From Rhodospirillaceae bacterium (GTDB lineage Bacteria > Pseudomonadota > Alphaproteobacteria > Rhodospirillales > JABJKH01): a stretch of 40,900 bases of DNA. A program made the translations under genes and the position numbers. Each line of letters starts with the position of its first letter. Within the stretch, counting starts at the first letter, position 1. Location: assembly GCA_018660465.1 (NCBI GenBank), contig JABJKH010000112.1, positions 1 through 40,900 on the forward strand, read 5' to 3'. Shown in pieces: positions 9,699-18,955 of the stretch. Below the pieces are notes generated by a model that ran no database searches, was not told the origin of the DNA, and saw only the letters and a program-made list of their open reading frames with translations.

Positions 9699-10328
9699 CT
9701 ATTGCGCGAGAAGTTCGGACACCTGATCGGTGGTCAGGCTTTGGCTTTGGTCAGGGGCTGCTTCGCCGCGCCGGTCTGAAATTCCAACATCAATTGTGCG
9801 GCGACGGCGATCAGGACCAAAAAAACTGCCTGCCCTGATAAATTTCCGAGGCTTGTTGATGAGCGAATCAATTCGGCTAAACAGCGATTTAACAGAGATC
9901 GGTTTGACCACGAATTCATTCACACCAGCATCCCTGGCTTGCAGAATACGGCTCACTTCAGAATGTCCAGAAAGCATAATGATGGGCAAAAACGGATTGG
10001 CGCTATCGGGTGCAGTGCGAATCATTTGAACCAACTCAATGCCGTCCAGTGGCTTCATTTCCCAATCTACAATGGCGATATCAGGAGTAAAGCCGCTCTG
10101 CAAAATTTTTAGCGCTTCCGCACCGTCTGCCGCTTCACGGAAATAACGCGCGTCGAGAGAATTCAAAACGTTCTTAACAATCGACCGCATGAAGGCATTA
10201 TCATCGACGATTAAAAACTTGAGGTTTTCAAGATAGCCAGGTGCCTTATCCGCCGCGCTAGGGACGGTTAATCCCTTACTCAGTTGGTTCTTCTCTGTCG
10301 GTTGCTGCTCGGTATTAACGAAGTTCAT
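9699..10328 (-). CDS. Response regulator with basic GPDRRRR tail
   Basis: The 209-residue protein has a disordered N-terminus (1-35), a receiver domain (about 37-158) and a short C-terminal tail. Receiver residues are complete: D42-D43 (FLIVDDN), phosphoacceptor D88 (IVDWEMKPLDG), S120 and K142 (FVVKPIS). The tail has SFFGPDRRRR (168-177) and DRRG (185-188), a basic motif also present in the response regulator at 20333. There is no DNA-binding domain. The tail may bind a partner or nucleic acid; that is inference. The gene is divergent from the CitE-like gene across 217 bp, where I see no clear promoter or operator. Confidence 0.9.
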   Translation of the reverse strand: MNFVNTEQQPTEKNQLSKGLTVPSAADKAPGYLENLKFLIVDDNAFMRSIVKNVLNSLDARYFREAADGAEALKILQSGFTPDIAIVDWEMKPLDGIELVQMIRTAPDSANPFLPIIMLSGHSEVSRILQARDAGVNEFVVKPISVKSLFSRIDSLINKPRKFIRAGSFFGPDRRRRTIDVGISDRRGEAAPDQSQSLTTDQVSELLAQ

Positions 10329-10545
10329 TTGTAAACCGTTTTAAGTTTAGGCCCCGCCCCAAATGCGCTTGGGAGACTACTAAGGAAGCATGCCTAGGTT
10401 TAACAATTCGTTATGGGAAATGTCGCTTTATCCGGCATATTTTCAGACCCCCAACCCCTTGTGGTAGCTTTGGAATTGAGCCCCAAGGACTTGTAGGTTA
10501 CCCTGCAAAAAAAATTTCGTTCGTGGCTAATAAAGGAGCCTAATT

Positions 10546-11424
10546 ATGACCAACTCATCCCGTCCTCGTCGCAGTGTCCTCTATATGCCCGGCTCAAACG
10601 CCCGCGCTCTGGATAAGGGCCGAACCCTACCGGCAGACGCGTTGGTCATTGATTTGGAAGATTCAGTCGCACCAGACGCCAAAGCCGATGCCCGCCAACA
10701 GATTGTCGCGGCATTAGGCGAGGGCGGCTACGGTGGACGAGAACTGGCGGTTCGGGTCAACGCCCTGACCACGCCTTGGGGCTTCGATGATATTGCAACT
10801 ATTTCAGGTACTAATGCCGATGCCATTCTGATCCCCAAAGTCGACAGCGCCGAAGCCGTACACCAGGCAGCAAACATCATGGACAGCGTCGGCGCGCCTG
10901 AGACCATGGCAATCTGGTGCATGATGGAAACCCCGCGGGCGATCCTGCATGCCGAAGAAATTGCGGACTCACACCCGCGCATGGGCGCGTTCGTGATGGG
11001 CACGTCTGACCTGGCCAAAGACCTGGGCGCTGCGCACACGGAAATGCGGCTGCCATTCATGACAACCCTCAACATGTGCGTTCTCGCAGCACGGGCGGCG
11101 GGGTTGGCTGTGCTTGATGGCGTACATCTGGACCTAAACGATGACGACGGTTTTCGCACGTCCTGTATTCAAGGTCGGGAATTAGGCTTCGATGGCAAGA
11201 CTCTGATTCATCCCAAGACCATCGCCGCCGCCAACGAAGTATTTGGTCCCAGCGAAGATGAACTGGCTTGGTCCCACAAAATCATTGAGGCCCACGCCGG
11301 TGCTTTGAAAGAAGGCAAGGGAGTCGTCGTGGTCGAAGGTAAGCTCGTCGAAAACCTGCACGTCGAAAGTGCTAAGCAGTTGGTTGCGATGGCGGAAGCA
11401 ATCAACGAGCTGGAAGCCAGTTAA
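10546..11424 (+). CDS. HpcH/HpaI (CitE-like) CoA-ester lyase or thioesterase, malyl-/citramalyl-CoA type
   Basis: This CitE/malyl-CoA lyase superfamily TIM-barrel enzyme has 292 residues. Visible are RSVLYMPGSN (9-18), DLEDSVAPDAK (36-46) with metal-site acids, R70 in AVRVN, E128 in MMETPRA, GTSDLAKDLG (152-161) and GKTLIHPKTI. The family cleaves or hydrolyses malyl-CoA, beta-methylmalyl-CoA, citramalyl-CoA or citryl-CoA. Its stop is 2 bp before the type III CoA transferase, so the two are surely co-expressed. Given that partner, a (S)-citramalyl-CoA lyase or malyl-CoA thioesterase role is likely, but the sequence does not decide the substrate. AAAGGAG precedes the ATG. Confidence 0.82.
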   Translation: MTNSSRPRRSVLYMPGSNARALDKGRTLPADALVIDLEDSVAPDAKADARQQIVAALGEGGYGGRELAVRVNALTTPWGFDDIATISGTNADAILIPKVDSAEAVHQAANIMDSVGAPETMAIWCMMETPRAILHAEEIADSHPRMGAFVMGTSDLAKDLGAAHTEMRLPFMTTLNMCVLAARAAGLAVLDGVHLDLNDDDGFRTSCIQGRELGFDGKTLIHPKTIAAANEVFGPSEDELAWSHKIIEAHAGALKEGKGVVVVEGKLVENLHVESAKQLVAMAEAINELEAS

Positions 11425-11426
11425 CA

Positions 11427-12647
11427 ATGACCGCCCTGCTGTCGGATCTGAAAATCGTCGAAGCCACAGCATTTATTGCGGCCCCCTATGCTGGGCTAAC
11501 CCTGGCGCAAATGGGAGCCGACGTCATTCGCATTGATCCCATCGGCGGTGGACTCGATTACAACCGCTGGCCGCTGACGGAGAACGGGCGAAGTTTGTAT
11601 TGGGCAGGACTGAATAAAGGTAAGCGATCAGTCACTCTGAATGTGCGCGACCCGGAAGGCCAAGAAATCGCCCACGCCCTAATGACCCGGTCGGACCCAG
11701 GTGCGGGGATTGTGCTCAGCAACTTGCCTGCTCGGGGATGGCTCGACTTTGAAACCCTGAAAGTTAAACGTAACGATCTGATCATGGTGAGCCTGTCCGG
11801 TAATCGGGATGGCTCGGTGGCGCTTGATTACACGGTCAACGCTGCTGCTGGATTTCCGTCAATCACCGGTCCCATAGATCACAATCAACCGGTGAACAGC
11901 GTTCTGCCAGCCTGGGACCTCATCGCAGGACTACAAGCGGTCAATGGCTTGATGGCAGCGGAACGTCATCGCAGAGACACCGGCGACGGACAGTTCGTGA
12001 AACTGGCTTTATCAGATGCTCCATTCCATGTGTTGAGCGCATTGGGATTTATTGGTGAAGTTCAAATCAATAACGCCGAACGTCCGAAAACCGGCAATCA
12101 TGTCTACGGCACGTTTTCTCATGACTTTGAAACCAAAGACAACCGACGGGTCGTTGTCACCGCCTTTACGCCGCGCCATTGGAGCGTGCTCGTCGAGGCC
12201 GTGGGGATTGCCAAGGAAGTCGCCCTATTGGAAGCAGCTAACGGGTGGGACCTGAAAGACGAAGCCGATAGATGGGCAGGGCGAGACGAGATCGTCGCCT
12301 TGATCAAACCTTGGGTCAATTTGCGTACTCTTCAAGATATCAGAGAAACTTTTGATGAAGCTGGTGTTTGCTGGGGACCCTACCAATCTTTTTCTCAAGT
12401 GGTTGAGGAAGACCCCAGGGTCTCAGATAACAACCCAATGTTCGAAAACGTTCTCAATCCGGGGATTGGCAAAGTCCTGACGGCGGGAAGCCCGATAGAT
12501 TTTTCTGGCGCGGAACGAACTTCCCCCGGCGGAGCACCCATTTTAGGGGAACATACAGAGCAGGTGTTGGCGGAGGAGTTGGGATTATTAGACCCCCAAA
12601 TTGGCGCCTTAATTGAGAAAGGCATTGCGGGCGTACCCGCTACTTAA
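11427..12647 (+). CDS. mct: Type III CoA transferase, probable mesaconyl-CoA C1-C4 CoA transferase (2-methylfumaryl-CoA isomerase)
   Basis: This is a CaiB/BaiF-family protein of 406 residues. The N-terminus (ATAFIAAPYAGLTLAQMGADVIR) and GGGLDYNRWPLT, WAGLNKGKRS, FPARGWL-type (here LPARGWL) and VLPAWDLIAGLQAVNGL segments match my memory of Mct, which moves CoA within mesaconyl-CoA from the C1 to the C4 carboxyl in the 3-hydroxypropionate bicycle. D164 in PAWD is the likely catalytic Asp carrying the acyl anhydride. It lies 2 bp after the CitE-like gene. The last 8 bp overlap the convergent ccmI. The family is certain; the Mct assignment is from recalled resemblance plus context. Confidence 0.72.
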   Translation: MTALLSDLKIVEATAFIAAPYAGLTLAQMGADVIRIDPIGGGLDYNRWPLTENGRSLYWAGLNKGKRSVTLNVRDPEGQEIAHALMTRSDPGAGIVLSNLPARGWLDFETLKVKRNDLIMVSLSGNRDGSVALDYTVNAAAGFPSITGPIDHNQPVNSVLPAWDLIAGLQAVNGLMAAERHRRDTGDGQFVKLALSDAPFHVLSALGFIGEVQINNAERPKTGNHVYGTFSHDFETKDNRRVVVTAFTPRHWSVLVEAVGIAKEVALLEAANGWDLKDEADRWAGRDEIVALIKPWVNLRTLQDIRETFDEAGVCWGPYQSFSQVVEEDPRVSDNNPMFENVLNPGIGKVLTAGSPIDFSGAERTSPGGAPILGEHTEQVLAEELGLLDPQIGALIEKGIAGVPAT

Positions 12648-13827
12648 CCGCCGCCGCCCGTTCTCGTGCCTTCTTCGCTTTTTCTTTTTCACCCAGCACC
12701 TCGTACGCCCGCGCGAGACGCATCCATCCCTGCTTGTCGTTGGGATTTTCTTCCAAACGATCGGCCAAGCGCTGAACCATCGACCGGATCATTGCTTGAC
12801 GATCCTCCGACGACATTTCCTGTGCGGCCTTCATGTCTTCTTGGGTGGGGCCTGGAGTTGAACTGGGAGCTGCCGCAGTGGCAGGGGGCATTTTTGGTTG
12901 GGGTGGTGGGGCCGGTCTAACTTTGGCAAACGCAAGCGCTGCCTTAGAAGGCTTAATCGTACCGGGATCCACTTTGCCGGATCGACCTGCCTTGGCAATT
13001 TGACTGCGGACTTGTTCGATCCACGGTGCACCCGGCGGAGAAACCGCGATCAAGTCGGTCCATTGTTGCATGGCGTCTCGGAAATTTCCTTGCTGCGCTT
13101 GATCCAAGCCTAAATAAAACCGCGCTTTGACATTATAAGGATCATCGCTCAGAACTTGGAAAAAAGTCAGCCGAGCCTCTGCCGGCACCGCATTGTCCGC
13201 TGCGATCGCCAACGCTTCAGCATAATCGGCCATAACATCAGGTCGGTTGCCGCCCAAGTCTATGGCACGTTTAAATGCCTCGGCCGCGTCGTTTGGTCGT
13301 TCCATCGACATGTAGGACCGACCTAGCAAAATCCAGCCTTGCATGTCGTTGGGATTGGTTTTCAAACGTTCCGCAAGACTGGTAACAACGCTGCCCAATC
13401 CCCCATCTTGCGTGGGGCCGGGCGCGCTGCTTGCCGTCTGTTGCGGAACATTGCGGGAGGCGAAGGGGACGTCCGGTTGGTTCGGGGAACCCAGCCACAG
13501 ATATCCCGCAATCGCGCTAACTGAGACAAACGCGCCGATGCCGATCATCACTCCGCGGCCACCTTCCTGAGCAGCATCGGTTTGATTTGACGGAATGATC
13601 GCCAGCATGCGGCGTTTGATTTCGGTGCGAGCGGCAACGGCTTCGGCGTCGCTAACAAGGCCCCGCTCCAGATCTTTGTCGACCTCGCTCAATTGGTCTT
13701 TGTAGACGTTCAGATCGTAATCTTCGCGCGGCGCGGCGCCTGCCTGACGGCGAAATGCCATCGGCACCAACAACACGGCGACAATTCCCGCCGTCAGCAT
13801 GACGATCATCATCCAAAGCGCCATCAT
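12640..13827 (-). CDS. ccmI: Cytochrome c biogenesis protein CcmI (TPR)
   Basis: CcmI holds apocytochrome c for heme ligation by CcmF/H. The 395-residue product begins with a membrane segment ([18 protein letters not shown]), a cytosolic loop with [22 protein letters not shown] typical of CcmI, a second membrane segment near [20 protein letters not shown], then periplasmic TPR repeats ([27 protein letters not shown] and, near the end, [22 protein letters not shown]) with a Pro/Ala-rich linker between. Its ATG overlaps the ccmH stop. It is the last gene of the ccm operon and overlaps the convergent CoA transferase by 8 bp. Confidence 0.93.
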   Translation of the reverse strand: MMALWMMIVMLTAGIVAVLLVPMAFRRQAGAAPREDYDLNVYKDQLSEVDKDLERGLVSDAEAVAARTEIKRRMLAIIPSNQTDAAQEGGRGVMIGIGAFVSVSAIAGYLWLGSPNQPDVPFASRNVPQQTASSAPGPTQDGGLGSVVTSLAERLKTNPNDMQGWILLGRSYMSMERPNDAAEAFKRAIDLGGNRPDVMADYAEALAIAADNAVPAEARLTFFQVLSDDPYNVKARFYLGLDQAQQGNFRDAMQQWTDLIAVSPPGAPWIEQVRSQIAKAGRSGKVDPGTIKPSKAALAFAKVRPAPPPQPKMPPATAAAPSSTPGPTQEDMKAAQEMSSEDRQAMIRSMVQRLADRLEENPNDKQGWMRLARAYEVLGEKEKAKKARERAAAVK

Positions 13828-14294
13828 GCGTCATCATCCTTCAAAAGTGCATTTACGCGTTTTTCTTCGTCAGTGCTCAATGCCGGGGCTCCGGCCTCGG
13901 TCACAACTTGTGTACGTTTACGGAACATGACGCCCAAGGTAATTAAACCAATTAGAAAAAAAACAAATGGCCCAATCCACAAAACCAAGGTGCTGGTTTT
14001 GAATGGCGGGTTCAGCAAGACAAAATCGCCGTAGCGGGAAACCACGTAGTCCATCACTTGCTCATTGCTATCGCCCGAGACCAAGCGTTCTCGCACCAGA
14101 ACTCGGAGGTCGCGGGCCAAGGTCGCGTCGGAATCGTCAATCGATTGGTTCTGACACACCAAGCACCGAAGTCCCTTACTGATGTCCCGTGCCCGTTCTT
14201 CAAGTGCTGGATCCTTCAAGATTTCGCTGGGCAGCACAGCAAATGCAGGCATTGCCATTAGGCTCAACATCAAACTCAACAGCAACGCCCTCAT
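13824..14294 (-). CDS. ccmH: Cytochrome c biogenesis thiol oxidoreductase subunit CcmH
   Basis: CcmH (CycL) reduces apocytochrome c cysteines before heme attachment. From the start used here the product is 156 residues, with a signal peptide ([19 protein letters not shown]), the signature [11 protein letters not shown] with the redox pair C44/C47, and one C-terminal membrane helix ([21 protein letters not shown]). The frame is open to 14351, but ATG 14294 overlaps the ccmG stop as ATGA and places the signal peptide at the N-terminus, so the longer form was rejected. ccmI overlaps its stop. Confidence 0.95.
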   Translation of the reverse strand: MRALLLSLMLSLMAMPAFAVLPSEILKDPALEERARDISKGLRCLVCQNQSIDDSDATLARDLRVLVRERLVSGDSNEQVMDYVVSRYGDFVLLNPPFKTSTLVLWIGPFVFFLIGLITLGVMFRKRTQVVTEAGAPALSTDEEKRVNALLKDDDA

Positions 14295-14854
14295 GACTTG
14301 GCTCCTGCCTTTTGTTTTATCGTCTGGCGGAGCTTTTGGATGATTGGCCATATTGTTTCATCCCAACTTTGTTGCGAAAGCGGACCTATATATTTATATC
14401 GGATCACGCCTTCAGCATCGATAAGAAAGGTCTCCGGCGCGCCCGTCACTCCAAAAGCAATCGCACCCTTTGAACGGGGGTCATCCCCAATCAGCGTATA
14501 AGGGTCGCCATATTTTTTCAGCCATGCGGGGCCAGCCGTACGATTAACTTCGCGCCAATCAATGGCATGGACTGGAACCAGTTTCTGTTTCGCCAGCTTC
14601 ATCAAAAACGGATGTTCAACCTGGCACGCGACGCACCAGGACCCAAAGACATTGACCAGCGACACCTCGCCTTTCAAATCTTTACTGGAAAAGCCGCGAT
14701 CACGTCCCTGAATGGCTACCAGATCAAATTCCGGCACTGGCGTGTTGATCAAAACAGAGGGCAGTTTGCGCGGGTCTTTCGTCAAGCCGACAGCAAAATA
14801 AATGGCCAAGACCATAAACACACCGAGCGGAAGAAGGTACACAAGCCGTTTCAT
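14291..14854 (-). CDS. ccmG: Thioredoxin-like protein CcmG/DsbE
   Basis: CcmG is the membrane-anchored periplasmic thioredoxin that keeps apocytochrome or CcmH thiols reduced. The 187-residue product has an N-terminal anchor ([21 protein letters not shown]), then the thioredoxin fold with [17 protein letters not shown] (redox C74/C77), the CcmG-specific acidic region, cis-proline in [11 protein letters not shown], and YKYIGPLS. It is 12 bp after ccmF and its stop overlaps the ccmH start. Confidence 0.95.
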   Translation of the reverse strand: MKRLVYLLPLGVFMVLAIYFAVGLTKDPRKLPSVLINTPVPEFDLVAIQGRDRGFSSKDLKGEVSLVNVFGSWCVACQVEHPFLMKLAKQKLVPVHAIDWREVNRTAGPAWLKKYGDPYTLIGDDPRSKGAIAFGVTGAPETFLIDAEGVIRYKYIGPLSQQSWDETIWPIIQKLRQTIKQKAGAKS

Positions 14855-14866
14855 TTTCGGGTCAAC

Positions 14867-16852
14867 CTATTCCGCCGCCACGGGTGCCGCACCCGCCTGC
14901 CTGCGGGTCGGGGCGCCAATTCGATAGCGCCGGTCGGTCAAACTTAAAAAGCCGCCGAACATCATCAGAAGACCACCCATCCACATCCAGATCACCAACG
15001 GATTGAAATATATTCGCGTGACAAAACCACCGTCGGTTCCCTGGGGGTCACCGACAACGGCGTACAGGTCGCCCCATAGAGTACTATGGATGGCGGCCTC
15101 TGTGGTTGGCATGTTTTGCACAGGATAAAAACGTTTCTCAGGCTCCATCGCGGTGAACACTTTGCCGTCCTTGCTCACAATAAACAGGCCGCGACGGGCT
15201 GTGTAGTTGGGACCGGGGTGCTCGGTGGCTCCCTTGAATTCGTATTCGTAGCCGCCGACGGTAACCTTGTCGCCGGGCTTCATCACTTGAACGCTTTCGA
15301 TTTTCCAAGCACCCGCACCCGTTACACCGGCAATGGCGATGGCAATTCCCAGATGTGCAAGGGTCATGCCCCACGTCGCCCTGGGTGTGCGACGAAGTCG
15401 CGACAGGCTTTCAGCACCTGGCACTCTGAATAACTTAATCTGATCCGCAAACGACACCAGCGTGCCAACGCCCAGCCAGGTTGCAAGTGCCACCCCAACC
15501 AAGCCCATGAACGGGCCGTCTGTAATCAGGATCCAGGTTGCCACAACCATCGCCAACATGGCAGCTGCTGCGATCCACAAACGTTTCAATGCAGGACCAA
15601 GGTCAGCCCGCTTCCATGACAACAGAGGCCCCACCGCCATGGCCGCGATCATCGGTATCATCAGTGGGATGAAGACCGCATTAAAGAAGGGGGCGCCTAC
15701 TGATACCTTGCCGCCGCCAATGGCATCCAGGAAGAGGGGATACAACGTTCCCAAGAGCACTGCCGCCGCTGCGACAGTCATAATTAAATTATTGAGCAGC
15801 AACCCACCTTCGCGAGAGATCGGCTGAAACAGGACTTCGCTCTTCAACTGCGGACCGCGCCACGCAAATAGCGCGAATGAGCCGCCAATCACGATGATCA
15901 GCAACAACAGGATAAACACACCCCGTTCCGGGTCCGTCGCGAAAGCATGCACCGATGTCAGCACACCTGAGCGCACCAGGAAGGTTCCCAAAAGGCTGAA
16001 AGAAAAGGCGACGATGGCCAGGAACACCGTCCAGGTCTTCATGGCATTACGTTTTTCAACAACGATGGACGAATGCAGTAACGCGGTCCCCGCCAACCAG
16101 GGCATGAACGAGGCATTTTCCACTGGGTCCCAGAACCAAAATCCGCCCCAGCCCAATTCGTAATACGCCCACCATGATCCAAGCGCGATGCCGCCGGTCA
16201 GAAAACACCACGCCGCCATGGTCCAAGGCCGAACCCAGCGCGCCCAAGCCGCATCGACCCGGCCTTCAATCAAAGCCGCAATCGCAAACGAGAACGCCAT
16301 CGAGAAGCCGACATAGCCCAGGTACAGCATCGGCGGATGGATGGCCAAGCCGAAGTCTTGCAAAAGCGGGTTCAAATCATTGCCGTTTATCGGCGGCGGA
16401 ATAACCCTCTCAAACGGGTTCGACGTCAGCAATAAAAACAAATAAAACCCAACCGCAATCAATGCCTGCACGGCCAAGGCACGGGCGCGCAGGCCTGGCG
16501 GTAAGTTGCTGCCAAAGAAAGCCACCGCAGAGCCGAAGATGCTCAAGATCAGAACCCACAACAGCATTGAGCCTTCGTGGTTTCCCCAAACGCCGGAAAT
16601 TTTATAGATCAGCGGTTTGTCGGTATGTGAATTCTGGGCGACCGTGATAACCGAAAAATCAGATGTCACGAACGCATAGGTCAGGCATAAGAATGATAAC
16701 GCTACCAGCAGGAACTGGGCAATGGCCGCCGGACGACATAGCGCCATCCAGACTTCGTTGTTGCGAGCCGCCCCAACCATCGGCACGCTCGCCTGAACCA
16801 TTGCGACCACCAGGGCCAGGACCAACGCGAAATGTCCGACTTCAGCGATCAT
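14867..16852 (-). CDS. ccmF: Heme lyase subunit CcmF
   Basis: CcmF is the large polytopic membrane protein that attaches heme to apocytochrome c. At 661 residues it has normal length. The WWD signature is visible as GWGGFWFWDPVENASFMPW, with the preceding ISGVWGNHEGSMLLWVL and the following FLVRSGVLTSVHAFATDPERG, all conserved in the family. Many membrane helices are present along its length. Its ATG overlaps the ccmE stop (ATGA). Confidence 0.97.
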   Translation of the reverse strand: MIAEVGHFALVLALVVAMVQASVPMVGAARNNEVWMALCRPAAIAQFLLVALSFLCLTYAFVTSDFSVITVAQNSHTDKPLIYKISGVWGNHEGSMLLWVLILSIFGSAVAFFGSNLPPGLRARALAVQALIAVGFYLFLLLTSNPFERVIPPPINGNDLNPLLQDFGLAIHPPMLYLGYVGFSMAFSFAIAALIEGRVDAAWARWVRPWTMAAWCFLTGGIALGSWWAYYELGWGGFWFWDPVENASFMPWLAGTALLHSSIVVEKRNAMKTWTVFLAIVAFSFSLLGTFLVRSGVLTSVHAFATDPERGVFILLLLIIVIGGSFALFAWRGPQLKSEVLFQPISREGGLLLNNLIMTVAAAAVLLGTLYPLFLDAIGGGKVSVGAPFFNAVFIPLMIPMIAAMAVGPLLSWKRADLGPALKRLWIAAAAMLAMVVATWILITDGPFMGLVGVALATWLGVGTLVSFADQIKLFRVPGAESLSRLRRTPRATWGMTLAHLGIAIAIAGVTGAGAWKIESVQVMKPGDKVTVGGYEYEFKGATEHPGPNYTARRGLFIVSKDGKVFTAMEPEKRFYPVQNMPTTEAAIHSTLWGDLYAVVGDPQGTDGGFVTRIYFNPLVIWMWMGGLLMMFGGFLSLTDRRYRIGAPTRRQAGAAPVAAE

Positions 16853-17298
16853 TTTTTGCTCTCCTTAACGTTACCTTGCCATTGCCCCGACTTTTTCAGC
16901 GCATCGGCGACTTCTGGCGGCATGTAGTTTTCATCGTGCTTGGCCAGCACTTCGTCGGCCTTGAACACCCCATCGGTCAGGCGTCCTTCAGCAACCACCC
17001 CTTGGCCTTCGCGAAATAGATCCGGAAGAATGCCTTTATAGGTAACCGCTATTGTGTTGGTGAGATCGGTCACTTGGAAACTAACCACCGCATCGTCGCC
17101 ATTTTTAACGCTGCCTTCCTTAACCAAGCCGCCAATGCGCATGCGACGGTCTGTCGGTACTTTCTTTTCAACAATATCCGTTGGGCTGTGGAAGAAAACA
17201 ATGTTCTCTTCAAATGCCACTAGCATCAAGGCGACCGCAGATGCGAGCAAAACTCCAGCAACAAAAACGAAGGTCAGGCGCTTATGTTTAGGCTTCAA
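16849..17298 (-). CDS. ccmE: Cytochrome c-type biogenesis heme chaperone CcmE
   Basis: CcmE carries heme covalently from CcmABCD to CcmF. The 149-residue product has an N-terminal anchor (LTFVFVAGVLLASAVALMLVA), the OB-fold with RIGGLV and the heme-binding KHDENYMPPEV, where H121 is the covalent heme ligand and Y125 the axial tyrosine. The start is a TTG that overlaps the ccmD stop (TTGA), giving MKPKHKR, which matches the usual N-terminus. Downstream it overlaps ccmF. Confidence 0.96.
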   Translation of the reverse strand: MKPKHKRLTFVFVAGVLLASAVALMLVAFEENIVFFHSPTDIVEKKVPTDRRMRIGGLVKEGSVKNGDDAVVSFQVTDLTNTIAVTYKGILPDLFREGQGVVAEGRLTDGVFKADEVLAKHDENYMPPEVADALKKSGQWQGNVKESKK

Positions 17299-17468
17299 GA
17301 CATATCCTTTCGGGCAGGCATTTCTGCCTCCAGTGCGGTTAAAGTCGCTTGGGTTGTGTTTAACTGACGTCGGCTCACCACCAACAATCCCACCAGCAAC
17401 ACCGCACTAACGATGAAACAAGGCCAAATAAAGGCAGCATATCCACCCATGTCTAGAAATTCTTGCAT
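17295..17468 (-). CDS. ccmD: Heme exporter protein CcmD (short)
   Basis: I found this 57-codon gene by translating the gap between ccmC and ccmE. The product starts MQEFLDMGGYAAFIWPCF, followed by a single membrane helix (IVSAVLLVGLLVVS), then a basic RRQ and a short cytosolic tail. This is the CcmD pattern: a small protein that helps release holo-CcmE from CcmABC. Its ATG shares one base with the ccmC stop (TGATG), and its TGA overlaps the ccmE TTG start. Position and topology make the call firm despite its size. Confidence 0.93.
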   Translation of the reverse strand: MQEFLDMGGYAAFIWPCFIVSAVLLVGLLVVSRRQLNTTQATLTALEAEMPARKDMS

Positions 17469-18250
17469 CAGCTGCCTGCCTGTTCATGCACTTGCCGCAT
17501 CCGGAGCGCCCGGAGGCGGGTTTCCATAATATCAGTGCGCATCCGTATAAAGAGGACCCACACATAATAAGTGGTGTACGCCGCGATCATCAACAAGAGG
17601 GGCCAGAGCATACTCGTATCAATTGTTGGCCCGCCTGCCCGAATAACACTGGCCGGTTGATGCAACGTGTTCCACCACTCGACGGAAAATTTGATAATTG
17701 GGATATTCACGGAGCCGACTAATACCAAAATTGCGGATGCGGTTGTGCCTCTTCCGGGATCATCGAAAGCATTATTCAGCGCCATATAGCCAATATATAA
17801 AAAGAACAGCACCAGCATTGACGTCAGTCGCGCATCCCAGACCCAATAGGTTCCCCACATCGGCTTACCCCAAAGCGAGCCCGTTAACAGCGCCAGAAAT
17901 GTAAATATTGCGCCGATCGGGGCACTGCTTTTTGTCATCACATGGGCCAGTGGGTGCTTCCAAATCAAGCCAACCGCCGCCCCAACCGCCATGCCGACAT
18001 AGCACGACAGCGCAATCCAAGCCGCCGGCACGTGCACATACATGATTCGAACGGTCTCACTTTGTTGGTAATCCGCAGGCGATACAAACAGCCCAAGATA
18101 AAGCCCGGCGCCTGCAAGTAGAATTGTAATCCCAGCCAACCACGGTGTGACGCGCGCACTCATCCGCATGAACCGAGCCGGATTGGCGTAGCGGTGCAAG
18201 AGGTTGTTGATGGCGGGATACAGGACCTGGCGAATAAAATTACGTGACAT
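17468..18250 (-). CDS. ccmC: Heme exporter protein CcmC
   Basis: CcmC is the membrane protein that loads heme onto CcmE. The 260-residue product is polytopic, with VRIMYVHVPAAWIALSCY carrying a conserved histidine, the WWD domain WGKPMWGTYWVWDARLTSML, and WWNTLHQPASV with a second heme-ligand histidine. It lies 33 bp after ccmB and overlaps ccmD by one base. About 30 N-terminal residues precede the first membrane helix. Confidence 0.96.
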   Translation of the reverse strand: MSRNFIRQVLYPAINNLLHRYANPARFMRMSARVTPWLAGITILLAGAGLYLGLFVSPADYQQSETVRIMYVHVPAAWIALSCYVGMAVGAAVGLIWKHPLAHVMTKSSAPIGAIFTFLALLTGSLWGKPMWGTYWVWDARLTSMLVLFFLYIGYMALNNAFDDPGRGTTASAILVLVGSVNIPIIKFSVEWWNTLHQPASVIRAGGPTIDTSMLWPLLLMIAAYTTYYVWVLFIRMRTDIMETRLRALRMRQVHEQAGS

Positions 18251-18283
18251 TAAGAGGGACCTTATACCAAGAGATATTGATCG

Positions 18284-18955
18284 TCATGAAGATTCAACAG
18301 CTTGGCGTAACGCGGCGGCGGCGGCCCACGAACACAAGGGCGCGGCCGCCAACAAAAGAGCGCCTAGAATCAGCAATTGCGCTTTGACGCTGAACCCGCC
18401 CAACGCAGCATCGACCGCACTGACACCAAAAATTAATACGGGTATAAACAATGGTAAAACCAACAGTGATAATAATACACCACCGCGTCGGGCTCCTAAA
18501 ATTAAAGCGGCTCCGACAGCGCCAATAAGACTAAGTGTCGGCGTTCCAAGCGCCAATGCGGCCAACATCATCGGATATCCATCACCGTGCATGTTTAAAA
18601 ATACTGCCAACAAAGGTGAGGCGATGATCAACGGCAAGCCTGTGGTCAGCCAATGACCGACGACTTTGGCCACGACCACGACTTCTAAAGGCACCGGCGA
18701 CAGCACCAAAAGTTCCAGGCTGCCGTCTTCAAAATCAGTTTGAAACAAGCGTTCTAACGACAACATGGTCGACAGCAGGGCCGCAACCCAGATCACACCT
18801 GCGGCAATTCGCGCCAAGATATTGCCTTCCGGCCCGACGCCAAACGGGAACAGGATTACTGCCAAGACAAAAAACATCACCACCATCAGGCTGTCGAAGC
18901 CTTGGCGGAACGCCATATGCAAATCGCGGCGGACAATAGCTGTGAACGAGTTCAT
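18284..18955 (-). CDS. ccmB: Heme exporter ABC permease CcmB
   Basis: CcmB is the membrane subunit of the CcmAB ABC complex, which powers release of holo-CcmE. The 223-residue product has six or so hydrophobic helices and the motifs IVRRDLHMAFRQGFDSLMVVMFF near the N-terminus and FQTDFEDGSLELLVLSPVPLE, typical of the family. Its ATG overlaps the ccmA stop as ATGA. Confidence 0.96.
   Translation of the reverse strand: MNSFTAIVRRDLHMAFRQGFDSLMVVMFFVLAVILFPFGVGPEGNILARIAAGVIWVAALLSTMLSLERLFQTDFEDGSLELLVLSPVPLEVVVVAKVVGHWLTTGLPLIIASPLLAVFLNMHGDGYPMMLAALALGTPTLSLIGAVGAALILGARRGGVLLSLLVLPLFIPVLIFGVSAVDAALGGFSVKAQLLILGALLLAAAPLCSWAAAAALRQAVESS

Noticed and set aside
10329-10545. Promoter or operator in the divergent gap between the response regulator and the CitE-like gene
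   Set aside because: No sequence with a convincing -35/-10 pair or inverted repeat could be picked out by eye.
14295-14351. 19-codon N-terminal extension of CcmH
   Set aside because: It precedes the signal peptide with a hydrophilic stretch and overlaps ccmG; ATG 14294 gives the standard signal peptide and an ATGA overlap.
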